In this document: piece by piece, positions 1 through 8,176 of the stretch
Layout of the letters: every line of letters starts with the position of its first letter
Numbering within the stretch: position 1 is the stretch's first letter
Assembly: GCA_050261515.1 (NCBI GenBank)
Contig: JBLNDJ010000017.1
Location: forward strand, 1 to 64,000
Reading direction: 5' to 3'
Source: JBLNDJ01 sp050261515
GTDB taxonomy: Bacteria > Acidobacteriota > Terriglobia > Bryobacterales > Bryobacteraceae
DNA: 64,000 nt
Notes under the pieces: generated by a model
Told to the model about the DNA's origin: nothing
Seen by the model: the letters and a program-made list of their open reading frames with translations, nothing else
Databases searched by the model: none
Made by a program: the position numbers and the translations under genes

Positions 1-87
1 TACAAGAACCTTCGTTACCTGCTCCTGAAGGCCCAGCGGATGGCGGCGACCAAAACCGAATTCCTCGTCCTTCAAAAAGCCGCATGA
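1..87 (+). CDS. C-terminal end of an unidentified protein, possibly mobile-element encoded (partial)
   Basis: Frame 1 is open from the window edge to TGA at 85-87 and gives 28 residues beginning YKNLRYLLLKAQ and ending VLQKAA. I do not recognise the family. It ends just before recognisable receptor sequence resumes in another frame at 121, which is the arrangement expected for the last gene of an insertion sequence that landed in the receptor gene. The bases before 121, read inward from the right, begin GGCTCTGAGCAGG and could be a terminal repeat. The assignment to a mobile element is inference; only the open frame and the junction are seen. Confidence 0.3.
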   Translation, partial: YKNLRYLLLKAQRMAATKTEFLVLQKAA

Positions 88-120
88 AATGGCCGCCCTG
101 TCGAATTCCTGCTCAGAGCC

Positions 121-338
121 AGGATTTCAAGCTAACGGAGCGGTTCAACCTGGAGTTCCGCGCGGAGTCGCAGAATTTCACGAACACTCCGGCGTGGAAC
201 AATCCCGATAGCGATGCCAGCGCCGTGCAATACAACGCGGACGGCAGCATTGCGAACCTGAACAACTTCATGACGAGCACGGGCGTCCACAGCGACAGCC
301 CGCGGCAAGTCCGGTTTGGTCTGAAGCTGACGTTCTAG
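121..338 (+). pseudogene. C-terminal fragment of TonB-dependent receptor, 5' part replaced
   Basis: Residues from DFKLTERFNLEF to the final VRFGLKLTF match the last strands of acidobacterial TonB-dependent receptors of the carboxypeptidase-regulatory (Oar-like) type, which end in an outer-membrane phenylalanine. The typical FTNTP and WNNP motifs are present. Left of about position 121 the frame translates to proline-rich nonsense (RIPRPSKSRMKWPP) with no receptor character, so the match stops abruptly. The fragment is only about 72 codons long, whereas intact family members have about 1,100. I infer a truncated, non-functional remnant; an assembly junction is the alternative. A strong stem-loop follows the stop. 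Confidence 0.6.
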
Positions 339-350
339 TTGCTCACCTCG

Positions 351-377
351 GCAGGGGCGGGCTCCGACCGCCCCTGC
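351..377 (+). terminator. GC-rich stem-loop after the receptor fragment
   Basis: GCAGGGGCGG at 351-360 and CCGCCCCTGC at 368-377 form a perfect 10-bp stem with a 7-nt loop, starting 12 nt after the receptor stop. There is no clean T-run, only TCTCCCCCCT, so it is a terminator-like hairpin that may also stabilise the 3' end. It separates the receptor remnant from the VWA gene whose start is at 423. Confidence 0.55.
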
Positions 378-422
378 TCTCCCCCCTCGCGAATCCCCCA
401 TACTGAAGCCAGGGGGGGAGCT

Positions 423-1337
423 ATGTCGAGGCTGACAATCGCGGCCGCGGCCCTCGCGTCCGCATGGCTTCTTGCGCCGGCCGAGCAGACCGAATCCGCA
501 TCCGGCGTTCCCGTGAAAATGGTGATCACCGTGGAAGCGCGCCACGGCAACGATGTCCCGCGGCTCGAGTCCGGCGACGTGATGGTCTACCAGGGCAGGG
601 ACCGCGTCAAGACCACGGGCCTCGTGCCGCTGCGAGGCGATCGCGCCGGTTTGCAGCTCGCGCTGCTGCTCGACGAATCCCTCGATGCCGGCGTCGGGCT
701 GCAATTCGACGATCTCAGGAAGTTCATGTACGCGCAGCCGCCGACGACCGCCATCGCCGTCGCCTACATGCAGAACGGCACCACGCGCATCGCCCAGGAT
801 TTCACGACGGACCACGCGCTTGCGGCCAAGGTACTGCGGCTTCCGCTCGGGTCGCCGGGCGTGCTGGCGAGCCCGTATCTCGCGCTCTCGGACATGATCA
901 AGCGCTGGCCCGATACCAACGTGAGGCGCGAGGCGATCCTGGTCTCGGACGGCATCGACCGCCTCGGAGGAAGGGGTCTGCAGAATACTTACGTGGACGC
1001 CGCGATCGACGACGCCCGCCGCGCCGGCGTGATCGTGTATTCGATCTACTCGCCGGGCGCGGGCCACTACGGACACAGCTTCTGGCGCATCAACTGGGGC
1101 CAGATCTGGCTGTCGCAGATCGCCGACGAAACCGGCGGCGAAGCGTACTATCTCGGCACCCAGGCGCCCGTGGCCTTCGGACCGTACCTGGACAACATCG
1201 CGCGCCGCCTCGAAAATCAGTACCTGCTGACGTTCCTCGCCAAGCCGAGAAAAAAGCCGGGGTTCGAGAACGTGAAGCTGAGGACCGAGGTGCCGAACGC
1301 GGAGCTTGTCAGCGCGGACGCAGTTTGGGTGCAGTGA
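423..1337 (+). CDS. Secreted VWFA-related domain protein
   Basis: This 304-residue protein starts with a Sec-type signal (MSRLTIAAAALASAWLL) and continues as a von Willebrand factor A fold of the acidobacterial VWFA-related family: a beta strand ending VYQGRDRVK, then LLLDESLD where the MIDAS motif lies, then LVSDGIDR and a C-terminal LENQYLLTF strand typical of the family. The MIDAS motif reads DESLD rather than DxSxS, so metal binding may be weakened. The ATG at 423 was chosen because GGGGGGAG sits just upstream and it gives the signal peptide; the longer upstream frame has neither. These proteins are common in Acidobacteria but their role is not established; an envelope adhesion or scaffolding role is inference. 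Confidence 0.8.
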   Translation: MSRLTIAAAALASAWLLAPAEQTESASGVPVKMVITVEARHGNDVPRLESGDVMVYQGRDRVKTTGLVPLRGDRAGLQLALLLDESLDAGVGLQFDDLRKFMYAQPPTTAIAVAYMQNGTTRIAQDFTTDHALAAKVLRLPLGSPGVLASPYLALSDMIKRWPDTNVRREAILVSDGIDRLGGRGLQNTYVDAAIDDARRAGVIVYSIYSPGAGHYGHSFWRINWGQIWLSQIADETGGEAYYLGTQAPVAFGPYLDNIARRLENQYLLTFLAKPRKKPGFENVKLRTEVPNAELVSADAVWVQ

Positions 1338-1346
1338 TGCGCCGCC

Positions 1347-1637
1347 TCACGCCGGAATTTCCCGGTACAGGCCGACGTGCTGCTTGTCCACCAGCGGCGG
1401 AAGCGCCTCGATGAGCGCCTTGAAGTACGGCGTCGCGCAGTGAGCGTCGAACGCCGCGCGGTCCTGGTACGCTTCGACGAAAACGAACGCGCCTGGATCG
1501 TTCTCCTCCTGGTTCAGCTCGTAGCGCAGGCACCCCGGCTCCAGGCGCGTGGGCGCGATCATGGCCCGAAAGGCCGCCGCGAGTTCTCCGGCCTTGCCCG
1601 GCTTCGCGGTAAATTCCGCAATGACGACGACGCTCAT
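1347..1637 (-). CDS. Putative quinol monooxygenase, ABM domain (YgiN-like)
   Basis: The 96 residues make a single dimeric ferredoxin-like ABM fold: MSVVVIAEFTAKPG as strand one, a helix with the usual spacing, LEPGCLRYELNQ, then FVFVEAYQDRAAFDAHCATPYF. Length and motif order match small cofactorless monooxygenases such as YgiN and the antibiotic biosynthesis monooxygenase family; the substrate cannot be told from sequence. It is the last gene of the minus-strand operon, 18 bp after the metallopeptidase stop, with AGGAGAT in front of its ATG. No export signal, unlike its operon partners. Confidence 0.8.
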   Translation of the reverse strand: MSVVVIAEFTAKPGKAGELAAAFRAMIAPTRLEPGCLRYELNQEENDPGAFVFVEAYQDRAAFDAHCATPYFKALIEALPPLVDKQHVGLYREIPA

Positions 1638-1655
1638 TTGGTGATCTCCTGTCTT

Positions 1656-3656
1656 TCAGTTCGCCGCGGCAAGCGCGCGCTCGGTCGCGGCCAGCAGCGC
1701 AGCCGGGCCGACGGGCGAGCCGGTCGCGCCCTGCATCCATAAATCGGGCGCCAGCCGCCCCTGCTTCGATACGCGCTCTACCTCGGGCCCAACGCTTCCG
1801 GCCTTGCGAATCGATTCCTCGAGCTGGTGCGCGATCAGGTGTCCGATCGGGTAATCCGGCAGGTACATCGCCAGCTCGATCATGTGCGAGTAAATGCCGA
1901 GCAGTGCCACGTCGCGCTTGCCGAACACAGGCGCGTAGTAGCGGTTCCACAGCGCGGTCGAGATGTCGAGCACGGCCTTCTTCAGCTCGGCGGGCGTGGC
2001 ATCCGGGTGATCGTACATCCAGCGCCACACGCCCATATCGACGAGCGCGACGCCGGCGATCTCGTACGTCCCCCAGAAATCGTTCAGCGTGCGCATGGCT
2101 TCGTCGCTCGGGTCCGGTTTCGCCAGGCCGAGCAGCTCGAGGTCCTTGGCCTGGAAGACGAACGCGATCGCCTCGGTGAAGGCCGTGTTCGGCACGCCGT
2201 TCAGCAGCCAGTGGTCGATATCTTTGAGCGAAAACGTCTGCTCCACGTTGTGGCCCATTTCGTGGACGGCGATGTTGTACCCCTTGTAGTCCATGCCCCC
2301 GGCGCCCACGCGCGTGCGCAGGTGCGCGGGGGCCGAGCGTAGCTGCGCGCCCCAGGCGTGGCCCGAGCCGCGCGCCGGATCGACAACGATGCTCGAAGCG
2401 AGATACCGCGCGCGCTCCGGCGTGAACCCGAGCGCCTCGAACATACGCGGCATGTCGCGGTGATAGGCCTCCGGTGTGGGGTACTTCTTGCGCGTGATCT
2501 CGTCGAGCTGCGATTCGGTGTAGGCGGAGCGCGGGCGGAAGCCGCTGTACCAGATGTCGAAAGGCTCGAGCGGGCGCCCGAGCCTCCGCTCGATCAGCTT
2601 CGCGACCTTCGGCACGAGCGGCGAGGCAATCACCTGCTCGAGCATCTCGCGTACGCGGGCCTCGGGCAGTTCGCGGCCTTCGTCGAACACGCGCGCGATG
2701 TGCGTCGGCGCCGACGGCGAGTAGGGATCGATGCCGCGGATGGCGCGGAAATTCGCGAGCAGCAGCTCGTAGCGCGTGTCGGGCTCGGGCGTGTTGTTGC
2801 CGCCGCGCACCTCGTTCGTGTACGGATTCCAATCGGCCTTCGGGTTGTCGATCACGGCTTTCGGGATCGTCTGCGTGACGATCCGCTCCATGACCCGGGC
2901 GATCATGCGCTGGCGCGCGAGGCCGTCCTTCTCGGCGTAGTCAGCCTTGATCTGGTCGCGCAGGTTCCAGTGCGAAAGCAGGCGCATATCGGAGGGGAAC
3001 AGGCGCCGGCCGCTGTCATCAAACAGGTGGCCCATCCAGATGTTGTAGCCGGCGATGTAGCGCTCGGCTCGCGACATCGTTTCGGCGATCGTAAGGTTCA
3101 CCTCGGCCGGCACGCGGCGCGAGAACCTCTGCGCGAGCCGCGCTTCGGCCCACTGGCGCCGGGTCCAGTTCGCCCCCTGGCTGAGCCGCTCCTGGAGCGT
3201 AGTCAGAGGGAAATTCAGCAGGACGGTGAAGGCGAGCTTGTTCGCGAAGAAATCGTCGGCCGCGTGCGCGGAAGGGTCGTAGCCGGCGAGGATTTCGTCA
3301 TACGGCATCACCGGCCCGAGGTCGAGATCCGACTGCGTCTTGAAGGCGAACGTGATCTCGAGCATGTGCCCGTCGAACTGCTCGAACAGCTTCTCCATGC
3401 GCGTGAACAGCGTGTCGAGCGAAGCCTGGTCGCCCGCGAAGTTGCGTCGAACGAACTCCTCGAAGACGGCTGCGTTCCCGTCGGAATCGCGCCAGAATTC
3501 GCTCGCCTGTTTCAGCCCGCGGACGATGCGCGGGCGCTGCGCCTCGCCGTAAGTCGCCGTGAGTTCCTTCTCCAGTTTCGACACGGATTCGTTCATAAAT
3601 GCGGGCCGTGCGGCCAGTTCGCATGCAAAAAGAGCAAGGATTGCAACAAAGCGCAT
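1656..3656 (-). CDS. Secreted HExxH zinc metallopeptidase (gluzincin-type)
   Basis: The predicted 666-residue protein has a Sec signal (MRFVAILALFACELAA) when started at the ATG at 3656; the open frame extends 12 codons further but those residues precede the signal. Residues 465-469 are HEMGH, followed 26 residues later by a glutamate in FTEAIAF, the ligand spacing of gluzincin metallopeptidases (M2/M3-like clan MA). The long helical region before the motif also resembles oligopeptidases. I cannot assign a precise MEROPS family. It lies 10 bp after the DUF362 stop and 18 bp before the ABM gene, inside the six-gene operon, and probably works in the periplasm or outside the cell on peptides. 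Confidence 0.75.
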   Translation of the reverse strand: MRFVAILALFACELAARPAFMNESVSKLEKELTATYGEAQRPRIVRGLKQASEFWRDSDGNAAVFEEFVRRNFAGDQASLDTLFTRMEKLFEQFDGHMLEITFAFKTQSDLDLGPVMPYDEILAGYDPSAHAADDFFANKLAFTVLLNFPLTTLQERLSQGANWTRRQWAEARLAQRFSRRVPAEVNLTIAETMSRAERYIAGYNIWMGHLFDDSGRRLFPSDMRLLSHWNLRDQIKADYAEKDGLARQRMIARVMERIVTQTIPKAVIDNPKADWNPYTNEVRGGNNTPEPDTRYELLLANFRAIRGIDPYSPSAPTHIARVFDEGRELPEARVREMLEQVIASPLVPKVAKLIERRLGRPLEPFDIWYSGFRPRSAYTESQLDEITRKKYPTPEAYHRDMPRMFEALGFTPERARYLASSIVVDPARGSGHAWGAQLRSAPAHLRTRVGAGGMDYKGYNIAVHEMGHNVEQTFSLKDIDHWLLNGVPNTAFTEAIAFVFQAKDLELLGLAKPDPSDEAMRTLNDFWGTYEIAGVALVDMGVWRWMYDHPDATPAELKKAVLDISTALWNRYYAPVFGKRDVALLGIYSHMIELAMYLPDYPIGHLIAHQLEESIRKAGSVGPEVERVSKQGRLAPDLWMQGATGSPVGPAALLAATERALAAAN

Positions 3657-3666
3657 AGTTTCTCCG

Positions 3667-4659
3667 TCAGGCCAGCGGCCCCATCCATTCAAGCTGCCTC
3701 TTCACACGCGGATGCAGCTTGTAAACTTTGCGGACCGACGCGAGCTCCCGCTCGGCGCGAAGCTCGATGTTCGCCAGATCGTATTCTCCCAGACCAGCTT
3801 CGGCGCAGTAACGCAGGTATCCGGGCCAGGCGGGATCGACGCCCATCGTTTCGAGGCCGGCGCGGTCCGCGGCGACCAGATCGGTCGAAGCCAACGCCAC
3901 GCGGGAGGCAACCGGCGTGCCGCGCAGCGGGCCCTCGCCCTCCATGCCCTCGTAGCCGTCGATCACCGTCGCGCCCCAGAACGGCCGCATGCGCCGCGCC
4001 GTCAGGGCCAGGTTCATATGCATCTGACGGTAGCCCGCGTGGTAGGCGTACTTGTCGTGCCACTGGGCCGGTTCCCTGCGCGAGTTGTGCAGCGGCGCGG
4101 CCATGACGAGGTTCTTCACCGAGAGCGTCGCCACCACGTTGTCATGCGTCTTCAGAATGGCCGCGCCGAGAATGAAGGCGTCCGGATCGAAGAAGCGCCG
4201 TGCCAGCCGCACGTTCGCCAGATGCAGGTTGCGATCGACGATCTGATGGGCAACGGACTCCTCCTCGTTCAGATCGACGAGCTTGATCCGCAGCCGCTTG
4301 TACTCCCCGGCGAGCGCGGCGTAGCGGAAACTCTCGTATGCGTCCCAGGTGCAGTCTTTCGACGAATCGCCGATGACGACCGGCCCGCGGAATCGCGGCT
4401 CCAGGTAATCGAGAATCCCGCGCAGCGCATCGGCATGCGTCGAGCCGAGCTGGTTGTTCACCGCCACGCAGTTCGGCTTCAGAAAAACGTACTTCTTCCG
4501 CTTGAGCGCAGGGCGCACCTGGTCGTCGATCGCCTCGAGCGCCCGACGCACGTTCGCGCGCCGGTCCTCGCCGCAGGTCAGCGACACGGCCGGCCTCGCC
4601 TCCGCCGCCCGGACAGGCAGCGCCGCCGCGCCCGCTAGGAACGACCTGCGCGAGAGCAT
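3667..4659 (-). CDS. Tat-exported DUF362 domain protein
   Basis: This 330-residue protein starts MLSRRSFLAGAAALP, a twin-arginine signal, and continues with DUF362 hallmarks: YVFLKPNCVAVNN, VVIGDSSKDCTWDAYESF, ILKTHDNVVATLSVKN and VIDGYEGMEGEGP. The ferredoxin-like CxxCxxC cluster found in some DUF362 proteins is absent. The biochemical role of the family is unknown. The ATG at 4659 lies inside the end of the upstream glycosidase gene (25-bp overlap), so translation is probably coupled. The open frame extends far upstream, but that part is antisense-like arginine-rich sequence inside the glycosidase gene and was discarded. Confidence 0.85.
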   Translation of the reverse strand: MLSRRSFLAGAAALPVRAAEARPAVSLTCGEDRRANVRRALEAIDDQVRPALKRKKYVFLKPNCVAVNNQLGSTHADALRGILDYLEPRFRGPVVIGDSSKDCTWDAYESFRYAALAGEYKRLRIKLVDLNEEESVAHQIVDRNLHLANVRLARRFFDPDAFILGAAILKTHDNVVATLSVKNLVMAAPLHNSRREPAQWHDKYAYHAGYRQMHMNLALTARRMRPFWGATVIDGYEGMEGEGPLRGTPVASRVALASTDLVAADRAGLETMGVDPAWPGYLRYCAEAGLGEYDLANIELRAERELASVRKVYKLHPRVKRQLEWMGPLA

Positions 4660-6926
4660 ATCTCCCACTCGACCGGCTCCGCCCGCCCCGCGAAAGTGAG
4701 CTTGAGTACGTTGCCCTTCACCTCGGGCCGCACCGCGGCGCCGCCCGCCTTCACGCTCGACACCGTCACGCCATCGGGAATGTAGAACCATAGCGTATAC
4801 GGATCGCCGGGAACCGTGCTCGACACGCCGCGCAGCGCCTGCTGCGCCGCGTCCCACGACTGGTCCTCGATCGAATACGCCCCCGTGATGTGCCGCGACA
4901 ACCCGATCAACTGCGGCCGCCCGAGCGCCGGGTGCAGCAGCACGACGCGCGTATCGTGCGGCTCGATCGCGATCTCCATGCCGTCCTTGTACACGCCGAG
5001 AAACTTCTGCTGCCAGTAGTCGAACGCGAGATAGGGCGCCCCCGCCTTCAGCCCGAGCTTCTCCGCAAACGACACCTTTCGGGCGGCCGGCGCGCTGCGC
5101 CAGTTCGTGAAGCCCACCACGTCGTACACGCCCGCCTTCGCGTTCACCTTCAGGTCCAGGATCTCGGGATAGTTGTGCACGTAGTAATCGGGCTGAGTCT
5201 TCTTGAAGATGTTCCACTGCATGTCGGTGCCGCGGCTGAACAGGTCGAGCGGCGCGATGGGCATGGTCGGCATGGTGCTCTTGAGCAGCGCGACGCGCGA
5301 GGCGGGCAGCTCCGGCATCACGCTCGCGAGCGGATAGGCGACGCCGGTCAGCGCAATGTAGGTCACCAGCGTCCGCGCCTCCGCGGCGTTGACGCCGAAC
5401 CCGGCCAGCGGCTCTTCGCGCGTGCGCGCCGTCGCCACCACGCTTGGAGGCCGCTTCCGCTGCGCTTCCTCGACCGTCATCGGCTCGCCCAGTTCCAGCC
5501 CTTCGCCCGGCATCAGGTACACCACCATGCGATTCAGGAACGCGTTGGCGTTGATCGAGCTGAACAGCGCATACATTCCCTGCCAGCTGTTGTAGAGATC
5601 GTGCCCGTTGAAGTACGAGTTCACGTACCCGATGGCATCGAGCGGCGTGCCGGCCGGGCATTCCTCGATGAACGTCTTCGGCCCGATTGCCTCGCGGATC
5701 ACTTCCATCCGCTTGCGAAAGGCCGCGACCGGATCCGCCTTGCTGTACAGCTTCTCTTTATCGAGCGAGGGCACGCGCGCCGGCATGGCGTGTTCGCCGT
5801 CGAATTTGTAATACTCGAAGCCCCACCCGTTGAGCGTCGTGAACATCTTTTTCAGGAACGCGAGCACTTCGGGGTTCGACGAATCGAGCGAGGGCGTGTG
5901 GTAGTCGAGGATGAGCTTGCCCTGCTTGTCGCGCACGTACCACTCCGGATGCTCTTTCACGGCCCCGGCATACGCGTTCGGCACCAGCCACAGCCCGGCG
6001 CGCAGCCCCTTCGACTTGATGTAATCCGCGAGCCACTTCGGCCCGTGCGGAAACTTCTCGCGGTTCCACTTCTCGATCCAATAGTGCTCGCCGTCGGGGC
6101 CGCGGTCGTAACCGTCGTCGAGCTGCACATACTCGAAGCCGTAAGGTCTCAGGTGCTCGGCGAGCCAGTCCGCGTTACGGATGATGTCTTTCTCGGTAAC
6201 TTCGGCGTAGTAACTCGTCCAGCTCGACCACACGATCGGCGCGCGTTTGAAGTAAGTATCGTCGAACGGAACATAGAAGGGAAGGCCAAGGATCTTCGTG
6301 TAGTAATCGGGAATAACGCGCACGACGGCGCTGCCCGGCACCGGGATCGTCGCATCGAGCACATCCGGACCGGCTCCGCCCGGGTGCATGACCGTGCCGC
6401 CCGGAAAGTCGATCGCGGTATCCGTCTTGCGGTCGAACAGGCTCTGGAAGACCGAGCCCGATACCTGGCCGAGCGCGAAATACATCACCTCGGGATTCCG
6501 CGTGGGCAGATACGAACGGTTGCGCGTCTCGCTCCCGCCGTACGTCTCCCCGACTTCGTTGGTGCCGACCCAATCGACCGGCGCGCCCCGCGGATCGAGC
6601 AGCCGCGCCGGCTGGCGGTCTTTCGACGCCGGAATTTGCGCCGTCACGGCCGCATCCGCCGACGTGGTCGAAATCAGCAGCGTGTCCCCGCGCGGCTCGA
6701 AAATCCACCCGGCGCGCGGATTCTCCGTGCGCAGCATAAGCCGCGCGCCGTCCTTCGACACCGACCACGAGCCGGGCACTCTGACGTCTTTCATGACCAC
6801 GCCGAGCTTGTCGTAGGAGACGCTGAGCGCCCCCCGCGCCCCATCAGCCTCCACCGTCCATCCGCCCGACGAGACCGTCTGGGCCTGCAACGCCGCCACG
6901 AACGCAACCAAAAGAAATCCGCGCAT
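4635..6926 (-). CDS. Secreted GH36-like alpha-galactosidase-type glycoside hydrolase
   Basis: A 763-residue protein with a short Sec signal (MRGFLLVAFVAALQAQ). An N-terminal beta-sandwich is followed by a TIM barrel of clan GH-D: WSSWTSYYAEVTE, FEYVQLDDGYD, GLRAGLWLVPNAY, then FEYYKFDGEH, where the aspartate fits the nucleophile position, and FIEECPAGTPLDAIGY near the acid/base region. A C-terminal sandwich closes the protein. Family architecture fits GH36/melibiase-like retaining enzymes, but the usual CxSGGGRFD signature is changed, so substrate is uncertain. The gene starts 4 bp after the enolase-superfamily gene and overlaps the DUF362 start. Likely periplasmic attack on alpha-linked galactosides or related glycans. 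Confidence 0.8.
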   Translation of the reverse strand: MRGFLLVAFVAALQAQTVSSGGWTVEADGARGALSVSYDKLGVVMKDVRVPGSWSVSKDGARLMLRTENPRAGWIFEPRGDTLLISTTSADAAVTAQIPASKDRQPARLLDPRGAPVDWVGTNEVGETYGGSETRNRSYLPTRNPEVMYFALGQVSGSVFQSLFDRKTDTAIDFPGGTVMHPGGAGPDVLDATIPVPGSAVVRVIPDYYTKILGLPFYVPFDDTYFKRAPIVWSSWTSYYAEVTEKDIIRNADWLAEHLRPYGFEYVQLDDGYDRGPDGEHYWIEKWNREKFPHGPKWLADYIKSKGLRAGLWLVPNAYAGAVKEHPEWYVRDKQGKLILDYHTPSLDSSNPEVLAFLKKMFTTLNGWGFEYYKFDGEHAMPARVPSLDKEKLYSKADPVAAFRKRMEVIREAIGPKTFIEECPAGTPLDAIGYVNSYFNGHDLYNSWQGMYALFSSINANAFLNRMVVYLMPGEGLELGEPMTVEEAQRKRPPSVVATARTREEPLAGFGVNAAEARTLVTYIALTGVAYPLASVMPELPASRVALLKSTMPTMPIAPLDLFSRGTDMQWNIFKKTQPDYYVHNYPEILDLKVNAKAGVYDVVGFTNWRSAPAARKVSFAEKLGLKAGAPYLAFDYWQQKFLGVYKDGMEIAIEPHDTRVVLLHPALGRPQLIGLSRHITGAYSIEDQSWDAAQQALRGVSSTVPGDPYTLWFYIPDGVTVSSVKAGGAAVRPEVKGNVLKLTFAGRAEPVEWEICSRAGRS

Positions 6927-6930
6927 TATC

Positions 6931-8166
6931 CTATTCCCAAAAATCTTCGCCTTCGGTCAGGTTCTTCCGCAGGTAGTCCTGATCTAGCTCGAGTCCGAGC
7001 CCCGGCCCAGCGGGCACCTGCAGCAACCCCTTCCGCACCACCGGCGGATTCGCCGCCGCCATCGACTCCACGTGCCGCGCGGGCCTCCCGAGCGCGCTCT
7101 CCGAGCGGTAGAAGTTCTGAATCGCGGCCCCGAAGTGCGCGTTCGCGTACGTGAGCACGAGCGACCCGACGTTGTGCAGCGCCACCGGCGTGCGTGTCAG
7201 CGCGGCGTAATCGGCGATCTTCTTTGTGCCCGTCAAACCGCCCGCGAACGCCAGGTCCGGATGCACGATGTCGGCCGCCTGCATGTCGAGAAACGGCCGG
7301 AACCCGCGCACGAGTTCCAGCTTCTCGCCCGTCAGAATCGGCACGCGCGTGGACCGTTTCAGCGCCATCCATGCCTCCGAGTACGGCGGATTGAGCGGGT
7401 CCTCGAGGAACAGCGGATTCATCGGCTCCACCGCCTTCGCCACCGCGATCGCGCTCGGCGTATCGAGTTCGTTGTGGCAGTGCACGGCGATGTCGATCTC
7501 CTCGCCCACCGCCTCGCGCACGTTGGCATACGCGCGCGCGACCTTCCGCAACTGCAAGCTGTCGAGCGTGTTGGCGAAGCGCGCGGGCGGCACCCCGAGC
7601 ACCGGGTCGATGCTGTTCTTGAACGCCGTAAAGCCCTCCGGTTGCGCGCGGATGCGCTGCGCCCAGTCGCGGCACGACGCCGGGTCGAGCATGTCGAGCC
7701 CCAGGCCGTGCGAGTACATCGGAATCGCGTCGCGGAACGGGCCGCCGAGCAGCCTCGACACGGGCTGCCCCGTGATCTTCCCGGCCAGGTCCCACAGCGC
7801 CATATCGATGCCGCTGATGGTCGGGATATGCGCGATGTAGGTGTGCATCAGCGACGTCATGTTGTGGAAGTGAACCTCGATGGCGAGCGGGTCCTTGCCG
7901 ATGAGCAGCGGCTTCATCGTCTCGATGCGCGCGCGCGCCATGGGCCCGGTGGCACCGGCCTCGCCATAGCCCGTCAACCCGGCGTCCGTATCGATGCGGA
8001 TGAGGCAGTTGCCCGCGATGTTGTTGATCTGCATCGCGCGCACGCGCGTGATTTTGACCTTGTTCGCCATCGGCGCCGCTAACGCGCGGTACCGGGAAAG
8101 AAACGCTCCGGCCGGCAGCGCCACCGCCAGCCGCATCAATTCCCGCCTGGTCCAGCGAGAAGCCAT
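6931..8166 (-). CDS. Mandelate racemase/muconate lactonizing (enolase superfamily) enzyme, Tat signal
   Basis: The 411-residue protein carries a twin-arginine leader (SRWTRRELMRLAVALPAGAF) followed by an enolase-superfamily capping domain and barrel: WDLAGKITGQPVSRLLGG, FLEDPLNPP, ILTGEKLE and VHPDLAFAGGLTGTKKIA, with a possible catalytic His in VALHNVGS. The first metal-ligand position, usually Asp, reads VHCHNE here. Family members are sugar-acid dehydratases or epimerases; the substrate is not predictable. Start at 8166 was chosen for its AGGAGG Shine-Dalgarno 9 nt upstream and the Tat signal; the frame runs 24 codons further without either. It sits between M28 and the glycosidase with gaps of 10 and 4 bp. 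Confidence 0.85.
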   Translation of the reverse strand: MASRWTRRELMRLAVALPAGAFLSRYRALAAPMANKVKITRVRAMQINNIAGNCLIRIDTDAGLTGYGEAGATGPMARARIETMKPLLIGKDPLAIEVHFHNMTSLMHTYIAHIPTISGIDMALWDLAGKITGQPVSRLLGGPFRDAIPMYSHGLGLDMLDPASCRDWAQRIRAQPEGFTAFKNSIDPVLGVPPARFANTLDSLQLRKVARAYANVREAVGEEIDIAVHCHNELDTPSAIAVAKAVEPMNPLFLEDPLNPPYSEAWMALKRSTRVPILTGEKLELVRGFRPFLDMQAADIVHPDLAFAGGLTGTKKIADYAALTRTPVALHNVGSLVLTYANAHFGAAIQNFYRSESALGRPARHVESMAAANPPVVRKGLLQVPAGPGLGLELDQDYLRKNLTEGEDFWE

Positions 8167-8176
8167 GGCAAGCCTC

